DNA of 64,000 nucleotides from Engraulis encrasicolus (lineage: Eukaryota > Chordata > Actinopteri > Clupeiformes > Engraulidae): the NCBI RefSeq assembly GCF_034702125.1, contig NC_085867.1, positions 37,911,656 to 37,975,655 on the forward strand. The letters run 5' to 3'. This document shows, piece by piece, positions 31,798 through 44,782 of the stretch (the stretch's first letter is position 1; each line of letters starts with the position of its first letter). A model generated the notes under the pieces. The model made no database searches. It saw only the letters and a list, made by a program, of their open reading frames with translations, and had not been told where the DNA came from. The translations under genes and the position numbers were made by a program.

Positions 31798-32403
31798 CAC
31801 ATACTGCTTAGTATGCTAAGTTTCAGTGACTGTATCACAATTATTGCTCACAAAATTACCCATATACACATGCTGTACATCTACTTAGCAAACCCAGAGC
31901 CGTATATTAAGACCCATTGTGTTTCTCTGCCCAGATGATCAAAATGGCTTCAGATGTTGAGAAGGTACTTCGCCAGACTGTGATACAAATGGAGCATGTT
32001 GGAGATGGCCTTTGTAAGTAAAAAAAACTTTTACTAGTTTTTATACCATTAACTTTTTTAACGTATATATTTCATTAATTGTAACTTTTATTATCTTGGG
32101 CTCTGTGGTTAACTGTAGGTTTCTCGTCCTGTAATATGATGCCCATCTGATATTTATTATAGTAGTGTTGTATTAATTTATTTTATATAAATATCCGATG
32201 TTTGTTTTTATGTCTGGAGAAGTTTTACATGTCATTGTACTTATTCTCTGCTTGTATAATGACAATGAAGGTATTCTATTCTATTATTCTCTACTTTTAT
32301 TCTATTCTATTCTACTCTATTCTATTCTACAGTACTGCGGCCTAGAGAGGAGCTGCTTCTTGAAAATGTTCCCTATTGTGACACACCAAGGAAAAAGTCG
32401 TGA
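30981..32403 (+). CDS. lyrm7: LYRM7, LYR motif-containing protein 7 (5 coding exons)
   Basis: Mitochondrial matrix assembly factor for respiratory complex III (yeast Mzm1); it holds the Rieske iron-sulfur protein before insertion. Exons are 30981-30998 (MESRMK), 31291-31363, 31511-31581, 31935-32013 and 32333-32403 (ending in TGA). Introns are 292, 147, 353 and 319 bp, all GT-AG. The joined product is 103 residues; human LYRM7 has 104. Recognisable blocks are VFRALHRTRQRVFK (about residues 10-23, the degenerate LYR-type motif), ARQKINEEFRKN, the SDVEKVLRQTVIQ helix and the C-terminal ENVPYCDTP, which closely matches the vertebrate protein end. Intron 3 contains a (CA)n array at 31728-31795. 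No disabling change is visible. The start was chosen because the short first exon matches the family's short N-terminal exon and splices in frame. Confidence 0.95.
31728..31795. repeat. (CA)~33 in LYRM7 intron 3
   Basis: An uninterrupted CA run. Confidence 0.93.
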
Positions 32404-33115
32404 CCTTATTTTGGACTTTTGTTGAATTTTGTTTAGGGATGCACGATGTACCGGCCAGATGTATCAGTATCGGACGATATTTGACATTTCTTAACACATC
32501 GGACATCGGTCCGATGGGTAAAACTGGGCCGATGTTAACACCAATGTTTTTTTTAGTATGTTAAGGTTCTAAAAGATTGGACTTGATTGTGACTTCCATT
32601 GCTTGTTTTCTAGTTTGTCTCAATTTTTTATCTAATTTTATCACAGGGAGTTAAAAAAGTGTTTTTGGAAATAAGAGGACAAAGTCAGTCTGTAAAAAAT
32701 GTTATCTCTTTAAAAAAAACAAAAAAACAAAAAAAAAAAACATTGGTATCGGTTAATATCGGTTATCGGCCAAAACCGCAATATCAATATCGGATATCGG
32801 TATCGGCCGAATTTTTTCACATCGTGCATCCCTAATTTTGTTTAAATACCATACCACTCAAAAAAAGAACACAAATCTACTGTACCACTTTGTGCCGTTC
32901 CATATAATTTCTGTTTTCCCACAACAACAAGCATGTCTTCTGGAGGTGAAGGCACCGGAACGTTTCTGCTGGTTGCAACGTTTTGGTTTGTCAGTGAATC
33001 TTCCACTTCAGCTAAGTACTAAGGCAGATGATTATAAAAATATTTTTTGCTGCTCAGACTTCATCAGATCCCCGTTGTAAATATTTATTTGTTCGTTCTG
33101 CTGAATAAATGTAAA
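32404..33115 (+). other. lyrm7: LYRM7 3' UTR and candidate polyadenylation signal
   Basis: The first clear AATAAA after the LYRM7 stop is at 33104-33109, followed by an A-run. If used, the UTR would be about 710 nt, of which 401 nt is the inserted hAT-like element at 32434-32834. The UTR extent is inferred. Confidence 0.45.
32434..32834. mobile_element. hAT-like nonautonomous DNA element (MITE) with 8-bp TSD
   Basis: A 401-bp element bounded by inverted termini TAGGGATGCACGATG and CATCGTGCATCCCTA, a perfect 15-bp match. It is flanked by a perfect 8-bp direct repeat ATTTTGTT at 32426-32433 and 32835-32842. Termini of this type plus an 8-bp duplication are the hAT superfamily signature. The interior is rich in TATCGG/CCGATA repeats that can pair across the element. 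No transposase is present. It sits 30 nt past the LYRM7 stop codon. Confidence 0.88.
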
Positions 33116-34059
33116 AAAAATGATACAATACAGTTCTGTGATTTTACTTCTTAACATTACCTTACTTTGTCAGAATATGAAGGGTGATGTACACCATGCA
33201 TAACCCATTAAAAGACAGTGTATTGGCAGATTGATATTTTCGCAATGTTGTGTTTTGTAATCTGTACCACATGGTGGCAGCATTACGCCAAAAATAAAAA
33301 TGAATTGGCATACTAGACAATGTTCTCACTGCAGTTAGAAAACAGATTCTGTCTAATGCCTGACTGTTGCACTCCTTTTAGAACAAAACACCAGAGAGCA
33401 TCAATATAGAATCTAACTCAATGTGTAAAGTAAGCTGATTCCGAACATCTAAATGATCATGGGTCACTATTCTGTTCTGTTGGATTCATTGCGTGCAAGA
33501 GAGCACACATGCAATTCCCAATAGCTGATGTAACATTTCTTATCTGCCATAGACAGCACATTCAACATCCACAGACGTGACTGCAAGATGGTGGTCAGCA
33601 AGGAAGTAGGCTAAGGTATGCCAAGATTAGATAGGCCCCACATGGTGTTTGTTTACTTGAAAGTAGTGAAGCATGCTGGTTCCTGACTACTGTCTGGGGT
33701 TCTTGTAGGATGTGGTGGGTTGAAGCCAGATATGCATATCACTTTGAACGCATACTTAACATAGATACAACACACATCATAGCAGGGATCAATAGCAGAC
33801 GAAAGACTTAAAAAAGCAACTGAGGATTGACACTTTAGGAGTAATTGCAAAAACTACTGCGACCTTGCTGTTGTGCACTCCAACAGATATTGTTTATGTG
33901 TGTTTCCATGTTAGATATGCTGCAGTGGGATAATTTCTCGACTGTTGAAAAGAAAGTCAGGAAATGGTCCAAGATGCTTTGATGCAGATTTTGAACTAGA
34001 TACACTGTTCTCAAGTAGGCCCTACCTACTGGCATCAGTCGTTGGGAGGCGCTGTTTCC
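33116..34059. other. Intergenic between LYRM7 and the next candidate exon
   Basis: No repeat family or reading frame recognised. Confidence 0.5.
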
Positions 34060-34375
34060 TCAGAGTCGCTTGAAAGACATTTTCTGTCCTGTTGTGGGAG
34101 TGTTCTGTCTGATAGCAGCTGACTTCATTTAGCAGCACCACTGAAACGGCTTCTTCGATCACTGGAGAGGTGCCTGCGGATCAGTTTTATCGGTTTTCTT
34201 CTTGACCGTTTGACTACGCGGTTGTTGTTCTCTCAAACCTACCGCGACAAAAATCACTGCACGGTCTCCGTCAGGCCGCCCAGTCGCACAGGTGAAAATA
34301 GCCTACCTCTTTCAGCAGTGGTCTGACAGGCTGCGCCGGGATAATTCTATCGACACGACCAGTCGTCTGAAATCG
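34060..34375 (+). other. Candidate noncoding first exon, possibly CDC42SE2
   Basis: A non-repetitive, moderately CpG-containing segment ending in a consensus donor (AATCG|GTAAGG, GT at 34376-34377). It has no long reading frame. In vertebrates, CDC42SE2 follows LYRM7 on the same strand and has noncoding 5' exons and long introns. The assignment rests on that gene order and one donor site; the 5' boundary is a guess. No CDC42SE2 coding exon was found in the window. Confidence 0.35.
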
Positions 34376-36416
34376 GTAAGGACATTTGTTTGTAACCTTA
34401 TAGGGAATGAACTATCTATCAATTCATGTCAAAATGTCTCTTTTTAACCAGCGTGACACGTTAAGCTTACAATTGTTTTGACGATCCATTGTTGCTGTCA
34501 GTTCATTGGTGACTCAATTCCCTAGTATAAACCCGACACTGTCAGGGACTCCCTGTTGTGGTACTGCTGTAACAGTCAGATTTGATCGATTCTAAGAATA
34601 AATGTGTCGCTCAGTAAAACGGTTGGTCAATCATGTCTTCAAATAAATGAAGGCATTGATATTTGTCTCAATCATGTAAAGTGATTATTAGGTGTTTGAC
34701 GCAATGTCTTAGAATAACCCATTCGTGCCGCTTGAAAACAATGGTATTTTTCCCCGTGAGACTGATCGAGACAAAGTTACATTTCGAATGAATGTATGGG
34801 GGAAAGCTAGTAGGCATACTTGGTGTAGACCTCAGTCATGAGGTAAATTGTTACCCTGTTGCTTGAGAAATGCCCGAGTCCTTAGCTGGCCTGTGGCCGA
34901 GGCTACCCCACCCTACCCGTTTGAGTGCTGTGTCTGAATTGGCTAATAACACCATCAAAATGATGGGTCTTTATTGCACAAACAGCATCACCTGAACTGA
35001 GAACGCCAGCCGAGGCTGCACAAGGGAAATACTTATATTATGTCAGCATCCTTGGGCTGCGCTTCTACATGCGGATGCTAGACAGGGCAAAAAAAGACAT
35101 CCATTGTCATTACATAACACCAGCCATGCAGACTCAGTTATGTCTTAGCTGGTCTCATCCTTTCTTCCTCTACCCGCTTCTCCTTTCTTCTCCCCCCCCC
35201 CCCTCCTTCCTACTGTGATGCTCTGGCATCCCATATCGAATTCTGCACCATAGGCAGACACAGTGGTCGGTCGGTCACTGCTCAGCAGTGCTTGAACACA
35301 TTATTGTCTCTCATGACTGTTGATCAGCAAGGGTGACTTAAACTGCAGTGCCCAGCTGATGCATAGACAGCTAAAGCCACTGTTGAGCTATAGCTATAGG
35401 TATGTGGTTGTAATGAAGTTAGTGCCTATATTGAATGGTGTAAGCCATAGGGCTTTGCGGTCATGAGTTGTTGGAGTGCTGGTGTCACACTCTTGTCACC
35501 CTGCAGTGTCCCTTCCAATGTCTCATCGGCTGAGCTGGCAGGTGCACAGATCACTGATACTTCAGTGCTGTTGTGACAGTATTGTTTCTTGGATTTTTTT
35601 TCATACATTTATTCTACTCCCTGGTGATTGTACTCAAGTGGCATAGAATTTGTTGCAATTGTGATGTCCAAGAAGAAATGACTTGCATTGTTGAATACCC
35701 TACATCTTTTGAAGTTATGTCTACATATTTTGCAAAATGCGAACATTATTTTTTGATCATAGTTCTTTTTCTAGTTCTTGCCATTGTGATGTCCAAGAAA
35801 TAACTCCCATTGTCCTTTTACACATTCAATACGCTTTTGATATGAATATCCTACCTGTATCTCTTGACAATATGTCTACATATTGTGCAAAATGTGAACG
35901 TTGTTTTTTTATTAGTTCTTTTTCTTCGCTGGCTCTCACTCCTGAGTCCTGTCTTGTGTGCTTGTGACACACCTGCGCTTGGCTGAAAAGCGAGCGAGCG
36001 AGCGAGCAAGTGAGTGAGTGAGTGAGGCCTCTCTGAGATGAAGTTGTGCAAGCCTAGCTCTGCTCTGGGCTGTTTGATGACTAACCAGTTCAACTGCATG
36101 GACCATTAGCTTTGCGTAAACTCAGGCCCTATGGGTGGCTGAGTTCATTTGCAGGCACGACGATATTTCCCTCTCTGCCAGTGAGTATCTACTGTAGGCT
36201 ACATCATTCTGTCAGGGGGGAAAATTTGAAAGTGCTGGGGGTTATAGAGTGGGAGGCTGGGACGGGAGGAATTGGTGTTTTTTGGGCTGATGACTTGGTC
36301 CTCTACTGAGTGAATATTCTTGGAGAGTTGAACAGATTTAATCAGATTGGCGGTCTAGAGGTGCATACATATCCATCTACCATCACACTCAACTCCACAC
36401 CCACCCACACATACAC

Positions 36417-36447
<31 letters not shown>

Positions 36448-36703
36448 ATCTTGGCTCGGACAGGAAGATGATGAAAGCCATTTATCCTGCAGGCCCCTTT
36501 TTCCACGTTCAACACTTGCAATATCACATGAAAGCAAAGCAAGCAAGGAGTGGCCTAGCCTAGCTCTCCCCCCCTCCCCTCTCTCTCTCTTCAGTCTTGG
36601 AAATGAATGAAAGACTTTGGTTGGAAATGCAGCTGGCAGCTAAAAGTGGGACAGTGATGGGGGAACGGGGACTCGACTGGACTGTTCTCATCATGCTTGA
36701 CCG

Positions 36704-36773
36704 CAGGGACACAGACAGCTTTGGCCGGGCCCAGGATAAAGTCATACATATAATGCAAGGAGGACCCAATTCT

Positions 36774-36853
<80 letters not shown>

Positions 36854-36900
36854 CAGCCCTAGACAAATAACCCCTTGGGTCCCCACTGTCGGCTTTCCTC
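36704..36900 (-). repeat. GGGCCC-rich dispersed repeat, copy d, with internal (CA)n
   Basis: The two halves of the family unit are separated by (CA)~38 at 36775-36851. Confidence 0.75.
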
Positions 36901-37774
36901 ATTGTCCGCCTGTCCGCCTCCATGGGATGTATTCTCAAAAGGCCGTCTCACAGCAGTCCGTCTCTCAACCCTCTGTTCCGAGATCGTGCTATATTTAAAC
37001 CTATAGGAAGTTGATCAGGCTCTATTTAACATATGGGAAGTGGAGCCGCTTCCTGTCCCGAAGAGCCCCATATGGTTTGCTGTTGAAGAGGAAGGGGAAT
37101 GGGGGCAGGGGAGAGCGTGCGTGCGTGCGCGCGCGTGTGTGTGTGTGTGTGTGTCTGTGTGTGTCTGTGAGCCTGTGCCTGTGGTAGACAACTCATAATC
37201 AAAAAGTAAAAGTCCTGACACATAAGGGACATCACTGCTCCAGACAATTCAACAAAGCAGCTGATCACAAGTTATATGTAATGATTGGTGCAATCACCTA
37301 CGTTAAGGGCTCCGGCAGAAGGAACAAATGCTGTACTGTATATGGCAGGATTTTTATTTCCTTTATCCAGTTTGTCTGCCCCTGTTGATCGGGGGCCTTC
37401 TAGATGTTTGTACTTTACCGCCTTTACAGTATGACGGATGGCCAATGTCCTGTAGCTCAGCTCAGACGAGACGTTTACAGCTCCTAACTTCACCCAATCC
37501 TGCACATTCGCACTGACACGTTTGGATGTCCAGTCAATATCAATAAAGCAAACAGGGCTCCACTTGCTGTACAGTACCTCAGTAGTGAGCGTTTCTCTCG
37601 CAGGCCTGGGGTAGTGCTGGTCTTACAGGCATTTTGCTGATGTAACTACATGGCAGTGAATGGACTTTTAATTGAGTGATGTTCTGTGTGGATGCCTTAG
37701 GGACACCATGCTCAGCTGTGCATTGCTGAAGGCTCTGTGTGTGTGTGCGTGTGCGTGTGCGTGTGCGTGTGCGT

Positions 37775-37811
<37 letters not shown>

Positions 37812-39500
37812 GAGGGCCCATATATAGCTTGCTATTGAAGCGGTAATGGTATTATGTCATATCAGCGCGAGATATAGCGCCTATTCTCTCGGTTGGGTTG
37901 ACATGGCAGCAGCCTGCCTGTCCACCACAGCACCGGCTGTTGGCTGTGGTGGGTGTGTGTTTTATGTAAAGCATCTGAATGGAACACCACACTTCACCTG
38001 CAAATGTACTCTGTGTGTGGCAAGGTACAAGGGTCACCCTTTTGTGCCTGCACTAGTTGTGTTCATTTATTTTTTTGTCAGTTATTTCTCTTGATCTAAT
38101 GTCTTTTAAAATAGAAAGATTTAGCTGAATTCACAACTCAAAATATGCATAGTTGTATGAAGACACTGAAGAGCTTGACGCTTGAAGAGCTTGAGGCACT
38201 CTGAGATTTGAGAAATATCTAAAAAAAAGGGGGGGGGGCTTTAATTTAACATGGCAAATCTGTTGAAAAACATATGCTTAGTTATGTTTTGAGAAGGTAC
38301 TACTGTTATGTCCTTCGATTCATGTCTGGATTTGCTCAATTGGTTCGTTAGTTTCGACATGGATTTCTCTTAATCTTGTAAATTGCAAGCTGCAGGGGAT
38401 AGTATATGGATAGATAGATAGGCTATCATTTTCTCACACGTGAAGAAGAGTTGTTAATCCTTTGAAGGGCTTGCCCAGACATCTTGAATTTGTTATTAGT
38501 CACACCCTGGATTTACCAACTCGACTCTTACGCAAGTGTAGTCCCACACCCTGCTGCGGCCGGTCATTATGAACAGGAGCGGATAGCTTTCAACTTCGTC
38601 TCAATCACAGATAAGGCAGTAAATAAAGACATAGACGTGTTTGGCATTCGTGAGATATTACAGGCATTTTCTTTAAAAGATAATGTTCGGAAGCATGTTT
38701 TTCACCACCAGAACATCCTGATGGCTGTTGACAAGAACAAGAACATTTTCTTTTTTTTACTTCAAGGCCAAAAATAGTTTTTCCATTAATAATGCCCATA
38801 AATTAAAATTAGGACATTCTCCTAATAACGTCTGGTTTAAATCTTCTGAGCATTGTGGAAGCTCCTTAGTGGCGAGATTCCAGTGTTAGTTCTGTGGTGA
38901 CAGAAGACTTATTGTTGTGTTTTTTTTGGTAGGCCTAAGTGATGGATGTGGTACCCTTTGCTCGACAGGACAGGCATAAGCACCTCATCTAACTTGAACT
39001 TTTCCCCCTGCAACTGAGGAACTATGGCTTCGCTTGACTCAACTAGTTTCTTGTTTTTTCCACATCTGAACACAGACCAGACCTAGGCTGAAGTTGACTC
39101 CCTAAAAACAAGCCTGTCCAGTTTACTGCAAATTGTTGGCTAATTAGTTAACTGTCCTATGGTCTACCTAGTTTCACTGTTTAGTGAAGAGATTTCCAGA
39201 ACTAAATCAATAAAATAAAACATCCCTTTCCCCATCCCGAATTGTCAAGGAGACTTGAGCAGACTTGAGTCTGTTTTTTGAGTGACCAAATGAAGCTTCT
39301 CCACATTGTTGGGGTGTTTTCATTCCTTCAGTCCAACAGAGATATCAAACTCATGAGGCAGAAACAACCCTCACTTCAGATAGTCTATTTGTGTTAAGTC
39401 CATTTTACAAGCATGCTGTGTTCTCCTGAAGGTATTTAAAACTCACACATTTCTTTCTGTCTTCCTTTCTTTTTCCTTCTTTTTTTCTTCCCTTTTTTCC

Positions 39501-39563
<63 letters not shown>

Positions 39564-39978
39564 ATGCCTAAGAGAATTCATCCGTGGAGAATTCCTAAAT
39601 TCTTCCAGCATTCCTCGTTAGTGTCATCCCTCCTTCTCCTCGAGACAGGAGACTGATTCTCTTCATGACGAGATAACGACTTGCGCTGTGCCTCCTACTC
39701 CACAGTGTACTCCTGAGGGCATATAGAGTTTATTACAGGCTCTAGGCAGAGATTCTTAAAGTATATACTGTACATATATCTCTACTCTCTCTGCTCTAGG
39801 CCTTATAGGAAAACCATATACATAAAATGGAGAGAAAAAGAAGGAAAGAGAAGAATGATGCATAAGCACAAACGTACGATCAGTCATGACAGTCTGAAAA
39901 GGCAGCCATATCAATGCTTCCAAAGATGTGATTGATATCTGACAGAGATGCATCTGCGACTTGTGGGAATCCGTGGCC

Positions 39979-40014
<36 letters not shown>

Positions 40015-40806
40015 AGTACAGTAGTGGTGGCGCACTGTAATGGCTGTATGTTTAATGTACAGAAGTATGGGATGTATCTGTCTGTTTGTCAGCAGTGGTC
40101 GCCTACTGTAAAAACTGTTTTTGCTACACATTGCTGTGGGATGCTGGCTAACCATCTAATCTAATCTCGTACCCATATGTTTCGTTTTAGGAGACCCTCC
40201 TTGGTTATGGTGGGGGCTGTCCCTCTCCCATTCTCATTTTTCCTTCTTTTCCACAAAGGGTCTGACCATCAGGGACATCTCTGATGATTCCATCGCAGTG
40301 TTTTGTCGAGCATGGCTCAGGCTTCTCTCTCTCTTTTTTTTGTCTGCAAACAGCTTCTGTAATTGGATTTGTGCTGCTCATGTGCTGTGGATGGCTAGCA
40401 TAGACGCACCTTTATGCAAACCCAGTGGCCTCTGCTCTGCCCTAAAAGGGAACTTGGGAGGTAGAGGGGAGAGGAGTGGAGTGGAGTGGAGTGGAGTGGA
40501 GTGGACTGGACGTCGGCACCAAAAAAAAAGTGCAAGATCCTCTCGAATCATGAAAGGATCTTCTCAGCTGAGTGAGATGAGAAACGGCCCAGTTCTCCTT
40601 CTGTTTTATCCACATGACCTGGCAAAAAGTAATGCAAGTAATGAGGCAGACATTCGTACGTCTGTGAAGAGATTCTCTCTCTTCTAGGTCATAGATAGCT
40701 TGAACTAGATCGAGATCAGATGGATTGAAAACGAAGTCCAGTTAGTTACAAGGGAGGTCACTTGTTCTCAGACCTTCTTGGTGCTCACAGTTCAAGACGG
40801 TAGACG

Positions 40807-41358
40807 GTAAGTGGAAAACTAGCTGGTCCACTTCAGAAAGACTAGGCCAGAGATGACTGGAGTGTTTACATACCTTTTTTAATATTTTTATTGTTTGTTG
40901 CGGGGGCAGGCTTTTTGCCTTTATTTGACAGGACAGTGACAGGAAGCGATTGGGAAGAAAGAGATGGGGAAGTGTCTGCAAAGCACCGGACCGGATGAGT
41001 GCCCTACCATTTGCATCACGGTAGGGTCCCTTTTTTGTTGTTTTATTGTGTTGCAAGCATAACGACTGGTGTTTCAATCTGATGCATTTTCTGTACTCTG
41101 AAGAAGACGCACCACATCAAAACATTAGTCGTTATGTTTGTACCACAAAAAAATAACAACATTGTATTTAAGACTATCCCTGTGGGTGGGGGGAAATAAT
41201 TGTAAAGGACTTGGAGGCTGTACAAACAAAAGACAGAGAAAATGTGTTTGAGTGTCCTCTGAAATAAAAAGATTTAACAAAAAAAATGTATTTAAGTGCT
41301 CCAGTCGTCTCTGGCCTAGTCTTTCTGAAGTGGACCAGCTTGTTTTCCAGTTACTTAC
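40807..41358. repeat. Inverted repeat, about 75-bp arms
   Basis: 40807-40880 and 41279-41358 are inverted copies sharing CTGGTCCACTTCAGAAAGAC and TAGGCCAGAGA. A SINE copy and a TCTGAAGAAG...CAAAACATTAG motif lie between the arms. Confidence 0.7.
40881..41030 (-). mobile_element. Second, diverged copy of the same SINE family
   Basis: It shares the core of the SINE at 44852-45028: TTTATTTGACAGGACAGTG and GACAGGAAGCGATTGGGA on the plus strand. The minus-strand head carries TGCAAATGGTAGGGCAC as an A-box relative, but the B-box part is missing. It lies inside an inverted-repeat structure (40807-41358). Confidence 0.6.
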
Positions 41359-41876
41359 AATTCAGCTCTTTAGTGCAATCACCATACTTGTTCGCTGCAT
41401 TCAACTCTTGTTGCACGCACACACAAAACTATGATGGTTGCCATTCATCAAAGTTATCAGGCCCTGTGAGCCAGGCCCTGGATGGATGGGGGAGTAAAGT
41501 AGCCAGCACTCAGCAGAGTGAAGTGAGGGGACCCCGGCCAACACTTTGCAGAGCTGGCCTGGCGTGTGCAGCTGCTGAACCACAGCCCTCATTATTATAA
41601 GGCCTGGTGAACCCCCTCCGACACATTACGTATTCATCCGCCGTCAGTCAAACCCCGTTAAAAAACGCAGACCCTACGCCGAGAACTTTCCAGACCACTT
41701 CAAATAATGCACACCACACCAGGGAGATTTATGTAGGACTGTTTCACTCTTAGGTTTATGACACCAGTTAAACAGAATTATTTTTCTTTTTTGTCTTGAG
41801 GGTCCAGATGTAATAATAATGACGACGACGATGATGATGATGATGATGATGTCGCCTGCATGGATAGCCAAAAGCA

Positions 41877-42009
41877 GGGGCACATTTCTCGAAACCATAG
41901 TTATTAGCTAGTTAGCTACTTGGGTAGCTGCCAATGGGAAATTGCATTGCAAACAACAAAGTAGCTAATGAAGTTAGCAACTACAGTATGGTTTTGAGAA
42001 ATGCACCCC
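41877..42009. repeat. TTTCTCGAAA palindromic repeat, copy 1
   Basis: The ends GGGGCACATTTCTCGAAACC and its inverted relative TTTTGAGAAATGCACCCC bound a 133-bp unit with imperfect dyad symmetry. It is MITE-like. Confidence 0.65.
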
Positions 42010-42035
42010 AGTCTTGCAGCAAAAACAAGAAGCCA

Positions 42036-42163
42036 GGGGTGAGTTTCTCAAAAGAGAAGTTGTTAGCCTGTTAGCAACTTCGGTAGTTGCCAATGGGAAA
42101 ATGCATTGAAAACAACAAAGTAGCTAATGTAGTAAGCAACTTTGGTTTTGAGAAATTCACCCC
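42036..42163. repeat. TTTCTCGAAA palindromic repeat, copy 2
   Basis: Same family and orientation, 26 bp after copy 1; GGGGTGAGTTTCTC to GAGAAATTCACCCC. Confidence 0.65.
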
Positions 42164-42430
42164 TGTTGCGTCACAGGTCAATTATAGAGACAGGAAGGGG
42201 CTAGAACAAACATTATAAAGCCGTCAGTGTGTTGGGGAAGGACTCCCCGAGGACCCTTTTGCATTTCTAATATTTCCTGTGCAGGACTGTCCACTCATGC
42301 TCTCTTTTCTATTCCGCTCACTGTCTCTCTCTCTCTTTCTTTCTTTCTTCTTTCTTTTGTTCTTTTTCTCTCTTTTGATCCCCCTCTCTTTGTATTTGTG
42401 CCCTGCAGTATTTCCCCTTCTTGGTCTATC

Positions 42431-42600
<170 letters not shown>

Positions 42601-43837
42601 CCTGTGTTCTGCAGAGGATAATGACTGCACAATAATGATACTTTGTACACAGCACTCAGTGCAGTACAAAGCAGACGCCCTAAGATGACTCCTGAACTCC
42701 AAGGAGGCTTTCATCAGAACAGCTCTATTTACTTGCAGTCATTACAGGAATACCTCTATTTACTTTAAAGGTGCACTGGGTAATGGGTTTGTAGTTTATT
42801 TCCAGAATTCTTCCCATTCAGGAAAGTTACCTTCATGAATACTCACCACCATCATCAAAAGTATTCATTATGATTTGTAATAATTGCACTTTTCATACTT
42901 GGAAAGGGGGGTCTTCCCCATCGTCCGCCATTTTGAATTTTCAGAAATAGTCATTGTACGCTGCAAAACTTACTATATGTTGGTGGTCATACCAGTAAAG
43001 ATTCATGAAAAGATTCAATTTGGCAATGAGCAACATAGTTGCAATACCTACTCTGGCTACCATCCAATATAGTGCACCTTTTACGTTGTTTTTGTGTACA
43101 GGCCTCCAGTACATGGATTTGTCTTTTAAACTTCCTCAAGAAGCAGACAAATATTAAGCACACCATCAATCACACGTGCATGTATTCCTCTCATGCATTT
43201 TAGTCATCCAGACCTTGAGTTTCTAAAGTTTCTAACTTTCGAAAGTAGGCTTTGCTTCGGTCCCATTTTACCGCATTTTGTATTGATTAGGCAAGAGCAA
43301 GCATGGACTTTAGGTAGACCCTCATAAAAAACCCTGCAATAGCCCAACATTTCCAGCACTGTTAAATAATGCAGGCAGTAGGGCCGGCAGTGGCAATGTA
43401 AGGCAAAGCGACATTATGAGACTTATGTACACTTCCCACAAAATCCAATTTCAGGAAAGCAATGTTTCTCTCACTTGCACAGTTTTATGGTGGTGTGATC
43501 TGGCAAGCGGTGGAGTGGCAGAGTAGCAAAGAGGTGGAGGGATCGGGGTGTGAGGCACCAGGGAGATGGGAATCACCAGAGCCGGATTAAGATGGCGCGG
43601 GGCCCCTAGGCTACAGGTTGCTGTGGGGCCCCCCTGGAAGACACATTTCATGACGAAATGATGTAGACATTTTCATAATTAAAAACTAGGAATTAAAACA
43701 TAACGTCTGCCAGATGTGAGTATTAAAAAGATGTAAAACTGTACTCAACTTTACAGATTCTGATTTCAGATCCATTCCATTTTGTTTTAAACATTTTGTT
43801 TTAAACTGGTAGGTGGGGGCCCCAAGGCTATGGAATC

Positions 43838-43960
43838 TGAGGAAGACCGAGAGGTTGAAACGTCATTGCCAATGAATGAATGAATGAATAAAAAGAAGAA
43901 AAAATAACTTGTAGAAGAAAAAATCCAAAGGAGTGTGCAAACCTTTTTTCAAAATATATG
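43838..43960 (+). repeat. GAGGAAG-hairpin-GAAACGTC motif copy
   Basis: CTGAGGAAGACCGAGAGGTT then GAAACGTCATTGCC, (AATG)n, AATAAA-type sequence and GGAGTGTGCAAACC. This is the same module order as the palindrome at 5316-5489. Confidence 0.5.
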
Positions 43961-44206
43961 TAATCTTTTTGTTCAGCGCCAGGGATTGTGCACAAGTAAC
44001 TCTCTACAGGCCCCTAGGCTGCAGCCATATCTAGCCTGTGCATTAATCTGTGCCTGGGAATCACACAGCCCAGTGGTCTTATGCCTGCACAGACTAAGCT
44101 CCATGCTGCGCGTCCTCATTTCTGGACAGGGCAGGTTGGTCGCTACAGACAAGCTGCTCTCACTGGTGACACCAGCCACCCCCTTTTCCTGACGACCCCC
44201 ACCCCC

Positions 44207-44208
<2 letters not shown>

Positions 44209-44250
<42 letters not shown>
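44209..44250. repeat. (CA)~21 microsatellite
   Basis: An uninterrupted run. Confidence 0.93.
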
Positions 44251-44252
<2 letters not shown>

Positions 44253-44782
44253 CCTTCACCTCCACTTACTATCCTCCACCTCCCACCACCTCCACACACA
44301 CAGCTACTGCCCAAACAGCAAGTGGCGCGGGCCGCAATTACCCTCCCCCCTGTTATGGGTTGCCGGGGCGACGCATTCTTCTCGTAATGAAGGTATCAAG
44401 CGGGAAGACAGATGGGCTGATTCGGCACTGCAGTCAGCTGGGGCGGGCGGCGGCTGGCGGGAATGGAATGGCATGGAATGGAATGGCGGCCGCTAATGAA
44501 AAGGGCCAGGAAGAAGAGACGTCCAGGGAGGTCCAGGGAGGTCTGGCCACTCCTGCCACTGCAGCACTGGCTTGTTTTCACAAATCTCAAAGTCCCCTGC
44601 CTCCTTAGTTAGTTAGGAGGGAGAGCGTCAGGGGGAGAGAGCGAAAGCGAGAGGCAGAGAGAAAGACAGACAGACAGAAAGAGTCTCCTGGCGGTCTCTG
44701 GTTTTGATATTATTCATGGACACCTCCTACCCACTCCTACCTGAAGCACGGGGTCTCTGCTGTGGAAGCAACTGACGGAACA

